From NCBI GenBank assembly GCA_026315105.1, contig CM048750.1, positions 75,568,297 to 75,632,296 on the forward strand: a stretch of 64,000 nt of DNA. The letters are read 5' to 3'. Under the pieces are notes generated by a model, which worked only from the letters and a program-made list of their open reading frames with translations, had not been told where the DNA came from and did not search any database. Each line of letters opens with the position of its first letter. Within the stretch, counting starts at the first letter, position 1. This DNA comes from Locusta migratoria. Lineage: Eukaryota > Arthropoda > Insecta > Orthoptera > Acrididae. Below are positions 32,177 through 41,610 of this stretch, in pieces. The translations under genes were made by a program, and so were the position numbers.

Positions 32177-33355
32177 AGAGGCGCGTCCAAAAAGTAAGTT
32201 CCGTTTGGTAATAAAATGAAATTGTACACAGATAAAGAAGAAATTTTTATTGCACAACATTCTACAACTCTTAAACTACTTTTCCACATAACTGCCGAAA
32301 TTTTGCAGGCCTTTCATTTATCATAGCCTGGCACCAGGTTTTGTATACCTTCTTCATAGAAATCTGCCGCCTGTGTCTTCAACCAGTTGAAAACAGTTTC
32401 TTTCAGCTCGTCGTCATTGGTGAAGTGATAACCGCCAAGGAAAGACTTGAGATGTAAGAAGTGATGAAAGTCTCTAGGAGCGAGGTCAGGGCTGTACGGA
32501 GGATGGTCAAACACGTCCCAGCCAAATCCCTGTAGGAGATTTTTCGTCACATTTGCAATTTGTGGTCGTGCGTTGTCGTGAAGCAAAACAACACCTTTTG
32601 ACGGCAGTCCCCGGCGCTTATTCTGAATTTCACGGCGCAATTTCCGAAGTGTCTCGCAATAAGCATCTACTTTGATTGTTTGACCACGCGGTAAGAAGTC
32701 AATGAGAAGGATGCCTTTCCAGTCCCAGAACACTGTGCACATCATTTTCCGAGGTATCATGATTTTCTTTGGTGGGGATGAAGTGTGCCTTCATTCCGTT
32801 GATTGCCGCTTACTCTCGAGGGTGTCGTAAGAAACTCACATTTCATCTCCTGTGACTCTGCGTCTCAGAAATTATTCGCCGCTTGTTTGGTAACAATTTC
32901 ATGCATCAGTGATCGTGAAATTTGGGGGAAGTCCTTAGCAAGAGCACTAATAGTAAACCTACGGTTTTCCTGGATCTTGCCATCAATCGCGTGAACCAGT
33001 TCTTCTGTAACCAAAGGTGGACACGTACTTCGTTCTTCATCGTGCACATCACTACGCCCGCCATTGAAATGTCGGACCCATCTTCTCACCATCGAATCAC
33101 TCATCGCATTTCGTCAGTAAACATCGCAAATTTGCCGATAAATTTCACTTGGTTTTACTTTCCTCGCATTCAGGAACCGAATCACCGACCTGATTTCAAA
33201 CAAGCACAACAAAGCGTCCGTAACTGACAGCGATCTCCAAATGGGACACGTTCTTCTCCTTGATACACATCGTCTACAGCGCATGTGCGGAACTGCAGTC
33301 GCAGCGCTGCAGCGGAGATAAATTGAAACGTAACTTACTTCCTGGACGCGCCTCG
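32177..33355 (-). mobile_element. mariner transposon, both TIRs present, internally deleted
   Basis: The ends are inverted: AGAGGCGCGTCCAAAAAGTA at the left, and ACTTCCTGGACGCGCCTCGT at the right, flanked by TA (32175-32176 and 33356-33357). At 1179 bp it is shorter than the usual ~1.3 kb because part of the transposase gene is missing. The same TIR family bounds the fold-back at 38162. Confidence 0.88.
32314..33104 (-). pseudogene. mariner transposase pseudogene
   Basis: The N-terminal piece (33104-32865) reads MVRRWVRHFNGGRSDVHDEE, then FPQISRSLMHEIV, the helix-turn-helix region. After stops and loss of the segment with the first catalytic Asp region, the frame resumes with YDTLESKRQS, KKIMIPRKMM and VLLHDNARPQIAN (second Asp). 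It ends with HPPYSPDLAPRDFHHFLHLK, the mariner YSPDLAPxD signature with the third Asp. Mariner transposase cuts and pastes at TA sites. This copy is inactive. Confidence 0.88.
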
Positions 33356-33381
33356 TATTTCTATTTTCCTACGCGACGTCA

Positions 33382-34300
33382 AGATCTACATATTTACTCT
33401 GCAAGTCGCATTGAAGTGCCTGGCAGAGGGTTTATCGAAACGCTTTAATAATATTTCTGTATCGTTCCATTGTCCAACAGCGCGTGCAAAAAGGAAGACT
33501 TAAACATTAAGTTTTTGATATCATTCCTCTTATTTTATGACGATGATTATATCTCTATAGATGATGATAAAATATGTTCGTATTCGGAGGAGAGAGATGG
33601 TGAAAGAAATTTCGTAAAAAAAGATCTCTCCATAACGAATAACACCTTTTTTTCCGGCCGCGGTGGCCGAGGAGACTGAGGCGCTTCAGTCACGGTCTGC
33701 ACGGCCACTACGGTCGGGGGGTTCGAATCCCGCCCTCGGGCATGGATATTTGTGCCGTCTTTAGTATAAGGTAGTTCATAAGTAGTTTGTAAGTTTAGGG
33801 ACTGATGACCCCGTAGTTAAGTCCCATAAGCTTAACAAACATTTGAACGTTTTTTTAAACAATTTCCTCCCCAACTCGTGCATCATTTTTATGACACTCC
33901 CCTGTATCACGGTATTACGAAACGAGCTTCTCTTCCCTGAACTTCCTCTATATCCTCTGTCAGTCCCACTTGACGGGGATCCCACAAAGCACAACAGTAC
34001 TCCAGAATAGGACGGGCAGGTATAGTGAAGGCGGTTTCTTTAGTAGAACTTCCAAGTGTTCTGCTAATGAAACGTGGCTTTTGGTTCGCCTTCCCTAGGA
34101 TGTTTTCTATGTGCTCTTTCCAATCACACATTTTCGTAATTGTAAATCCTGGCTATTCAGTTGAATTTATGGCCTGTAGATTTGATTGATTTATCCTGTA
34201 AACGAAGTTTAACGAGAATCATTTAGCGCTCATGTGAATGACATCACAATTTTCATTATTAGAGTCAATTGCCAATTTTCGTACCATGCAGATATGTTTT
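33382..34300 (-). pseudogene. CR1-like LINE 3' part, split by a SINE
   Basis: Starts with the 3' terminal block (GATCTACATATTTACTCTGC, TGCCTGGCAGAGGGTTTATC) and runs inward. After a SINE-B insertion at 33654-33848 it continues with the ORF2 C-terminus on the minus strand: GSSTKETAF, PILEYCCALWDPRQVGLTED and IEEVQGREARFV, with earlier WKEHIENILGKANQKPRF. About 80% of the RT is gone. Compare the longer copy at 58320. Confidence 0.8.
33654..33848 (+). repeat. SINE-B insertion in CR1 fragment
   Basis: Full head (GGCCGCGGTGGCCGAGG), B-box (GGGGGGTTCGAATCCCGCC) and body, ending AACAAACATTTGAACG. The seven-T run on both sides (about 33647-33653 and 33850-33856) is a likely TSD; removing the SINE restores the CR1 reading. 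Confidence 0.85.
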
Positions 34301-34301
34301 T

Positions 34302-34690
34302 AGAATTTCTTGCTCTTGTATCAATTGTTCAAAGGTTTGTAATTCTATTGGACCAAACTGATATGCTCATCGGCCCCTAGGCTTCCTAACAACTTAAACT
34401 AACTTACACCAAAGACAACACATACACATACACCAATGACAGAGGGAGGACTCTCATCTCCAGTGCAATTCTTAGAGGACCTAATATTTTCCTTATAATT
34501 GTTCTTTCTAGTGTTTCTAATTTATCAAGGTTGTAATTCAGTGCTAGATATTCACTGGCAATCAGGCATTCTCGTTTCACAACTGTGTTGTAATGCTTTA
34601 TTTTAAGTTTTGTTGATAGGCACTTTTTGTTGTAAGTATTGTTAGTTATTTCCTTGATAGCAGATTTTTCTAAACCAGTTTCTTGAACTG
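34302..34690 (-). repeat. SINE/LINE composite repeat, copy 2
   Basis: Direct-orientation duplicate of 30160-30545, from TGTTTTTAGAATTTCTTGCT through the tRNA-SINE body and GGAGGACTCTCAT to the LINE-B fragment ending TTTCTTGAACTG. It abuts the CR1 fragment. Confidence 0.75.
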
Positions 34691-35203
34691 TTTTTACCTT
34701 TTATATTTTCACTTGCTTTTGATATTGTGTTGACTTTACTAATCTATAAACGACAAGATCATTTGTGGTCTAATTATTCCACTCAGATTGTCTTTTGAAA
34801 CGTTTATAAAGGCAAGAAACAATAGCAGCAAATTTCTTTTTGTTGCCAAACCAGTCTTTAAAGGAAACAAATCACGTCAATGTTGGTGTAACGGAAATAG
34901 TACTTCAGTCGCACCCCAATGTTAATTACTAAAAGTATAAACTGAATGTACAAACGTTCCCCATGAATCATTCTACTTCTGAATAAAATGCATATCGATA
35001 TTCCTATAGTAGATTATGAGTTTTGCCTTCACATTTGGACGAAAATTAGCGTCGTGGGTTTTCAGTTATAATATGTACAGTAGTTAGCAGTGGAATGATA
35101 CAGAACCAAGCGGAGATACGCATGTCTACTTGCTCTAATTGTCCTGCGACAGTTGTGGCACAGTCGAAAAGTATTACGTATTACGACAAACGTTGAAAAT
35201 GAT
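34691..35203. other. No gene recognised
   Basis: 34720-34800 shows weak similarity to the CR1 minus-strand continuation (CTATAAACGACAAGATCATT compares with the stretch near 59100). The rest is unassigned. Confidence 0.4.
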
Positions 35204-35400
35204 GCCGCGGTGGAGTGGCCGAGCGCTCTAAGGCATATTGTTGCGGAGTGCGCGGTTGGTCGAGGTCGGTGGTACGAGTACCCCTCAGCACGGATGTGTG
35301 TGTGTTGTACTTAGTGTACGTTAGTTTAAGTAGTTTGTAAGTGTAGGTACTGATGACCATAGCAGTTTGGTCCAGTAGGTTTACAAACATTTGAACATTT
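35204..35400 (+). repeat. SINE-A
   Basis: Head GCCGCGGTGGAGTGGCCGAG, altered B-box region, CACGGATGTGTGTGTGTTG linker and body ending TTTACAAACATTTGAACATTT. Confidence 0.88.
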
Positions 35401-36636
35401 ATTTATTTATTTTTTAAGATACTGTTCAAGCAGTACTGCAGTACACTCCATTTAAGCCGTATGGGATAGCTTCATAGTAAATCAAACTATAATGACAGTT
35501 TATGGAGAATAATTAAGAACTGTAACGCTGATTAATTTTTCTGGCCATTTAGATCTGGAAATATTTGTTTTATAATTTGTCACACTTCCTTTCTCTTCTG
35601 GTCCCCCACCAAGAAAATGAACGTGTGTGAATGTTTTTTTGAGTAGGTTATTTTCTGTAACTACTAACCAAAGATAGTTTCGAGGGGTGGAGTAGTTGCG
35701 AAATCTTTGGCTTAGGCGAGGCAAAGAGAGTGGCTTTCTCGGTTGTCGCTTGTCTTGAGGGGGAGGCAGGGATAGGCCAATGGCAGGTATCTTCCTCGCG
35801 TTTAAAAAAGTAGCGGTTCGTTGGGCTCAGGAGACGCCATGTTTGGCACTGTTAGCTAGAGGCCCGACTGCTGCAAATATGGTAAACAAGTTTGTAAAAA
35901 TGTGTCTTATTATACTGAATCTGACTCGCAACGCAATAGTTGAAGCAGACGTATGTTAGAAAGTTTAGCGATTTTGCTTATTTTTTGTTCGATTAGAGTA
36001 CATAAAATAGTTTGATGCCAAGGGGAAAGGTTGGAACCTAGTATTCACTTGCTACCTCACCCTTTCAGATTTCGCTACGTTTGATTGTTTACTTAGTAAA
36101 GCTTTTCAAAACCATCATTTTAAAGTTAGTTCGGAAAAAATCGTATGAGAATTTACGGAGTTCCCTTTGTGTAATGGGACTCAGACAAATTTTCGCGCCA
36201 TTACACAACAGGCCCATAGTCAGGCAATTTCAAAGTAAGAATGCACCTTCAGTGGTCGACAGCAGCCACGGGGACAAGCAACATCTCATTTTCTACCGCG
36301 GGTTGCCCGGTATTTTATTGATTTTGTAATTATTTTGTAATCAGACCAAAGGCAGAATGAGCCGCGGAGGCCTCGTGGCGGGACATGGTGGTAATTGAAC
36401 ATAGGGGGGGGGGGGGGTAGAGTGTCGTCTTATCGTACAGAGTAGTTCTAGGAACAGGTGAAATTTAGAATAATATTTGTTTTTCTTTTCTGGAAGGTAC
36501 TTAATTTTGTGGAAATTAGGATGCAGGTAAAAGCAGTTGGGCAGTTGTCATAGTTTACCCCAACTCTGTATCGAAGGTTGTGACAATTGATGAAATGCCC
36601 TGGGTCGTGTTGCGCAATCTAGTTTATAACAAATTT
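35401..36636. other. No gene recognised; promoter-like GC-rich patch
   Basis: 35690-35880 is GC-richer than its surroundings and holds GGCCAATGG, then TTTAAAA about 25 nt on, and an ATG in CGCCATGTTTGG. No ORF of interest follows. Poly-G is at about 36405-36417. Confidence 0.35.
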
Positions 36637-37281
36637 TCTATATCTATAAATGTGAATGTCTGTTCGGTGTACGTTTATCACGTCTAAACCACAAGACATA
36701 AAAAGCTAAAATTTTTTACAGTTACTAATGTCTACCCGGGAAATCAAATCAAATCCATGGCCGCGGTGGAGTAGCCGAGCGGTCTAAAGCACCTCGCTGC
36801 GGAGCGCACGGTTGCTCGCCGTGGAGGTTCGAGTCCTCCCTGGGGAATGGGTGTGTGTGTTTGCCCGTATGTTAGTTTACCTAGGTTTAAGTAGTTTGTA
36901 AGCTACGGACTGATGACCACGCAGTTTGGTCTGATAGATTTACAGACATTTGAACATTTTTTTCAAATCCATGCCGATAGCTATAAGGGGGTGGAAGATA
37001 TGGTGGTTTAAAGTCATCAAATTATTAAAAAAATCGGACTGATGGCCAGCGATGACATTTGCGACTCTATAGCAAGGAGGTTACATACAGCGAAACGTGA
37101 TGCCATAGACCATATCTTTGGTCTATGCGTGCTACAATGTCTTCAACTCTTTCTCTGTAAATGTTTGTTTCTAAAGAAGGTATTGCATTTCTTACATCCT
37201 TCATCCTTCAAGCAGACTACTGAAAATAGTGTACCTATCATAATCAACCAACACGCGAGCGGAGCCGCGAGTTTAAGCTAG
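36637..37281 (+). mobile_element. Helitron-like non-autonomous element
   Basis: Starts TCTATATCTATAAATG and ends CTAG (37278-37281), preceded by 8 nt and a GC hairpin (CGCGAGC, GGA loop, GCCGCG; 37254-37269), the arrangement of Helitron 3' ends. No Rep/helicase is encoded. A SINE-A is inserted at 36759. Flanking bases do not show the usual A/T target, so the left boundary is uncertain. Confidence 0.55.
36759..36962 (+). repeat. SINE-A insertion with 11 bp TSD
   Basis: Complete copy, head GGCCGCGGTGGAGTAGCC to TTTGAACATTTTTT. Flanked by TCAAATCCATG at 36749-36759 and 36963-36973. It is the best-preserved SINE-A here. Confidence 0.92.
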
Positions 37282-38161
37282 CTTATATATAAATAAAGAA
37301 ACCCGGCAGTCAGCTGTCACAGCATTCAGTCAGAGCATAAACCATTTACTTTCATTAGCAATGCCCATAATAGCGTTACTAGCTGGCAAATCATATACCG
37401 TAGTAGTAAACAAAAAGACCAAATTAAAATCATTGTAAGACGAAGGTAACTATGCACTGTGACCTACACAAGTGAACATTTGAATTTAGTGCAGTTGGAA
37501 GTTTGATGAAAGTAACAGCCAGAGTAATTTGGAGCGATGTTCTTACGTGGCCTAAGGCACTCTTGCAAACATTAGAAAGCTAGTTTACGTTCCCGCATCT
37601 CACTGAGGCAAACATTTGGGTCTGAGACATGCTAAACCGTGCCACCTAAGTCATGTGGGAGCTGGGCATCCCAGCGCATCAAATGTCTCGTGGGAGCTGC
37701 CTCCGCAGTGCTAGGGTCAACTGCCGAGGTCAAGCACGTGTCGATGACGGGGCGCGTGGCAGGGGAACTGGCGTTATAACTGATGCAAGGGACACGAAGG
37801 AAATGATCCGCAGGCAGTTCGGCGCTGGACAGAACACGAAATTATTATAAAAAGAGAATATGTGCCTTTTTCTTGCCTGTGAGGACTCAGTCTATATAAA
37901 CTGAAAGATTAACTGAATTTCTAGAAGCTGTTTGCCAAAACGTGGGAATAATATAAAAAAGAATATGCTCTTTGCGAAGTATTATTTGTTTCTATTACCT
38001 TGACCATGGTCAGGGGTTGACTAAAACCAGGAAACACAAATAAAATGACACATGACTTACAAAAAACTCTCTGATATGACGAGAATGAAGAGGAGAGAGT
38101 TGCGTTTACAACTGAGAGTACTACTTTTTGCGGTTTTTGGAGAGATCATTACATCATAATA
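37282..38161. other. No gene recognised
   Basis: 37640-37800 is somewhat GC-rich with no motif. Otherwise unassigned. Confidence 0.45.
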
Positions 38162-38857
38162 CGAGGCGCGTCCAGAAAGAAAGTTCCGTTTTGTAATAAA
38201 ATGAAATCGTACACAGATACAGAAGAAATTTTTATTGCACAGAATTCTACAACTCTTAAACTACTTTTCCACATAACTGCCGAAATTTTGTAGGCACTTG
38301 TCATAGCGTGCCACAAGTTTTTGAATGCATCCTTCACAGAAGGTTGCCGCCTCTGTATTCAACCATGTGGTAACAGCTCTTTATCATCGTTGCAGTGTTG
38401 ACCACCAAGGACAGATTTTAGGTGTAAGAAGAGATGGAAGTCGCTAGGAGAGAGATCCGAGCAGTATGGAGGATGAACAAACAGATCCCATTGAAATTTC
38501 CATAAGAATTGTTTGGTCACATTCGGTGTGTGACGTAAGGCATTATGGTGAAAAAAACATCTTTTGACAGTAATCCTCTTCTTACACCTAAAATCTTTTC
38601 TTGGTGGACAACACTTCAACGATGAGGACGAGCTGAAAGAACATGTTATCACATGGTTGAATACACAGGCGGCAACTGTCTATGAAAAAGGCACACAAAA
38701 CCTTGTGCCATGCTATGACAATTGCCTACAAAATTTCGGAAGCTATGTAGAAAAGTAGTTTAACTGTTGTAGATTTTTTTACAATCAATATTTTTTCTTT
38801 ATCTGTACCCGTTCGTTTTATATGACCAAACGGAACTTACTTTCTGGACGCGCCTCG
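38162..38857. mobile_element. mariner-derived fold-back element
   Basis: Both ends carry the mariner TIR (CGAGGCGCGTCCAGAAAGAA and its complement) with TA on each side (38160-38161 and 38858-38859). Instead of a transposase gene, the inside is two inverted copies of the same transposase 3' end. The minus half (to about 38575) encodes HPPYCSDLSPSDFHLFLHLK and the plus half FLHLKSFLGGQHFNDEDELK, then VPCYDNCLQNFGSYVEK. The halves meet near 38575. It would form a ~280 bp hairpin. Confidence 0.85.
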
Positions 38858-38859
38858 TA

Positions 38860-39069
38860 TAATAGCTGAACACAAAAACTGATGATGAGAGTAACATTTT
38901 GATGGTAGTAGCTCGACATTTTATATGTCGTATTAGCTTATATGCCGATGCTTTTGCAACTGTTATTAAAGAAGGGCATGTGCGTATCATGACTCTTTAG
39001 GGTTCCAGACCTCAGTCAGTAAAAATTCTTGTTGGATCGCACTGTCAATTAATGCAGTTGTCCTAGCCA
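38860..39069. other. No feature recognised
   Basis: Short unassigned stretch between the fold-back and the tandem duplication. Confidence 0.4.
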
Positions 39070-39171
39070 AGATGTCAAACGTAAGTAAAAGTCATTGTCC
39101 GAAACAATGTATCTTCATAAAGATGTCAAATGTAAGTAAAAGTCATCCTCCGAAAAGATGTATCTTCATGA
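39070..39171. repeat. Two-copy tandem repeat, period 51 bp
   Basis: AGATGTCAAACGTAAGTAAA starts units at 39070 and 39121, and both run to GTATCTTCATRA with about six substitutions. Confidence 0.85.
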
Positions 39172-39925
39172 AGTTTTTGATACAAAATGAAACATGCTAA
39201 AAGAAGCAAAGAAATGTCGTTAAGTATTTAATACACAAACCTAAATCAGTAATACTATGTTCAATGTTTGTTGATATTCGCAGAGATAAGATTGCTTTAT
39301 TCTGTCCCAGGCGTTCGCTTTCTTGCTGTACTATCCCATACTTATTTCACAGCAGCGGCGTCTATTAGTTCTTTGGTGCACTACAGCGCCTCTGTCTCTT
39401 GTTTGCTGTACTATGCCATCCATACTTCAATCATAGCCTACATCTCACTTTTATGAAACAAAGTTGCTCCATGCAAATTCGTGAAGTAGTTTAGGAGAGT
39501 AGATGCTTCTAAAAGATGAAGAGACAGTTACTGAAAACACTTAAGATTACGAATATCCTCAAGCTGACTGGAATGCAGTACTGTCTTGTTAGTAGTAATT
39601 AAGAAAGTATTAAATGCGGTGCATGATGTGACATGTTTTTACCTATCTATTGATGTTTGTGTTGCACAATGATATAATTTTGCAGGTACATATTCATTGG
39701 TATAAATGATTTATGTAGGTTCCTCTGTGAAATCGGTTGTACTTATTCCTTCCTTATCTTAGGGAATATCGTTCTTCCCTTTCCATACATCGACTTCTAG
39801 CCTACTATCTACCCATTTAAGTTTCGTTTCCATGCAGATCATTTGTAGAGAGTAATATTAGCAAACTGTCTGCGACGAATAAATACTGGATGAGTGAAGT
39901 TTCGTAAATCACGCGTCGCGTGATT
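39172..39925. other. No feature recognised
   Basis: Unassigned; frames carry no motif. Confidence 0.45.
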
Positions 39926-39937
39926 GGAAAGTTTATT

Positions 39938-40621
39938 AAAAACTTCCTGGCAGATTAAAATTGTGTGCCGGAACCGGGTCTCGAACCTGGGACCTTTGCC
40001 TTTCGCGGGCAAGCGCACTACCGACTGTGCTATCCCGACACGACTCACGATGCCGCCTCACAACTTCCGCCAGTACCTCGCCTCCTACTTTCCAAACTTC
40101 ACAGAAGCTCTCCTGTGATCCATGCAGGACTAGCACTCCTGGAAGAAAGGATATGGTGGAGACATGGCTTAGCCACAGCCTAAGGGATGTTTCCAGAATG
40201 AAACTTTCACTCTGCAGCGGAGTGTGCGCTGATATGTTCGAGTCCCGGTTCCGGCACACAATTTTAATCTGCCAGGAAGTTTCATATCAGCGCACACTCC
40301 GCTGCAGAGTGAAAGTTTCATTCTGGAAACATCCCTTAGGCTGTGGCTAAGCCATGTCTCCACCATATCCTTTCTTCCAGGAGTGCTAGTCCTGAATGGA
40401 TCACAGGAGAGCTTCTGTGAAGTTTGGAAAGTAGGAGGCGAGGTACTGGCGGAAGTTGTGAGGCGGCATCGTGAGTCGTGTCGGGATAGCACAGTCGGTA
40501 GTGCGCTTGCCCGCGAAATGCAAAGGTCCCAGGTTCGAGTCCCGGTTCCGGCACACAATTTTAATCTGCCAGGAAGTTTCATATCAGCGCACACTCCGCT
40601 GCAGAGTGAAAGTTTCATTCT
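39938..40621. mobile_element. Inverted composite of tRNA-headed SINE-D with 12 bp TSD
   Basis: GGAAAGTTTATT occurs at 39926-39937 and 40622-40633. Between lie a reverse copy (39938 to about 40235), a partial forward piece (from TTCGAGTCCCGGTTCCGGCA at about 40237) and a full forward copy (about 40285-40621). The tRNA-like head reads GGGATAGCACAGTCGGTAGT and GGTTCGAGTCCCGG at 40484-40555. The unit begins and ends with the same ~45 bp (CATATCAGCGCACACTCCGC to TTTCATTCTGG). Long frames inside (for example 40169-40618) are artefacts of the inverted tRNA-like heads. Confidence 0.82.
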
Positions 40622-40633
40622 GGAAAGTTTATT

Positions 40634-41610
40634 GTTTACGACTTCATATCTCCTGAACTATGTTGTCGTAGGTAGTTTTTAACCCCACAGCGATTGTTGT
40701 CGGATAGTAAGCAATATGTATACCAAGTGTAATTGAAATCGGTCCATTATTCTCGGAGGAGACGTGGAAAAAGAGTGCAAGATGTAGCAGTTACTCGGAG
40801 ATGTCATTGTTTATGACGTCATATCTCCTGAAATATGCGTCGTATTAAGATGTAAATTGGAAGGTACATTCAGTTGTATATGTTCCTAATGTCTGCAAAA
40901 TGTATCGTGAATGGTGTTAGCAGTAAAGACGTAATAAATCAAAACCTCAAGCATGATGATGCGGTTTTACATGAACCAAATTGTTTATGACTTCATATCG
41001 CATGATCTATATGTCGAACTGTGATATAATATCGGAGTAACATTCAGTGGTATGTATGTGTACTGACTGTGAATTGTCTGGCGTATAAAATTTACACTGT
41101 AGAAGTAATAACTTGTAACGTCATGTCAAATGCCGTAAACATACATCATGAACATCGGAAAAGTAGTAAGCGATAAACTTTTTCCTTTCATCATTTTGTG
41201 GGGGTTGTCAGCGAGAAAAAGTTTCGTAAAGATTAGAAATTATGTTTACAATTAATCATACGCCGCAAGATGGGACAGATATTATTGTTTATGATGTGAT
41301 ATCGTATGAACTATGTATCGTATGTGGTTTTTGCAACCACAACAAATAATTTCCGACCTTAAAGAACATTTGTACCAAATTTGGTGGAAATCGGTCCATT
41401 ACTTTAGGAGTAGATGTAGAATATTATTGCATGACGCGGCCGTTTTTCACAATTTTCATTGTTTATGACGTCATATCTCCTTACGTATGTGTCGTAGGTG
41501 GTTCTTACCCGGACAGTGATTGTTTTCTGAAAGTAAGGAACATGTGTACCACGTTTGGTCGAAATCGGACAAGTAGTTTAGGAGGAGATTATTTACTTAA
41601 GGACTATTGA
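40634..41610 (+). repeat. Degenerate ~174 bp satellite-like tandem array
   Basis: The anchor TGTTTATGACGTCATATCTCC recurs, diverged, at 40633, 40809, 40982, 41112, 41286 and 41460 (steps 176, 173, 130, 174, 174). Each is followed by GTCGTAGGTGG, then GTACCAAGTTTGGTCGAAAT and CGGTCCATTA at similar offsets. Six monomers, strongly diverged; the 130-bp step implies a deletion. Non-coding. Confidence 0.78.

Noticed and set aside
36759..36850. tRNA gene (Leu/Ser-like)
   Set aside because: Same head occurs in many copies, always followed by the SINE body and flanked by TSDs.
36900..36925. Hammerhead core in SINE body (CTGATGA)
   Set aside because: The word CTGATGA is present in SINE-A and SINE-B bodies, but no GAAA follows a stem II and no stems form.
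39961..40618. Long frames inside the inverted SINE-D composite
   Set aside because: The same peptide appears on both strands because of the inverted repeat. Sequence comes from a tRNA-like head, not a gene.
40634..41610. CRISPR-like array
   Set aside because: The repeats are long, diverged and contiguous at ~174 bp, with no short identical repeat and unique spacers. The context is eukaryotic.
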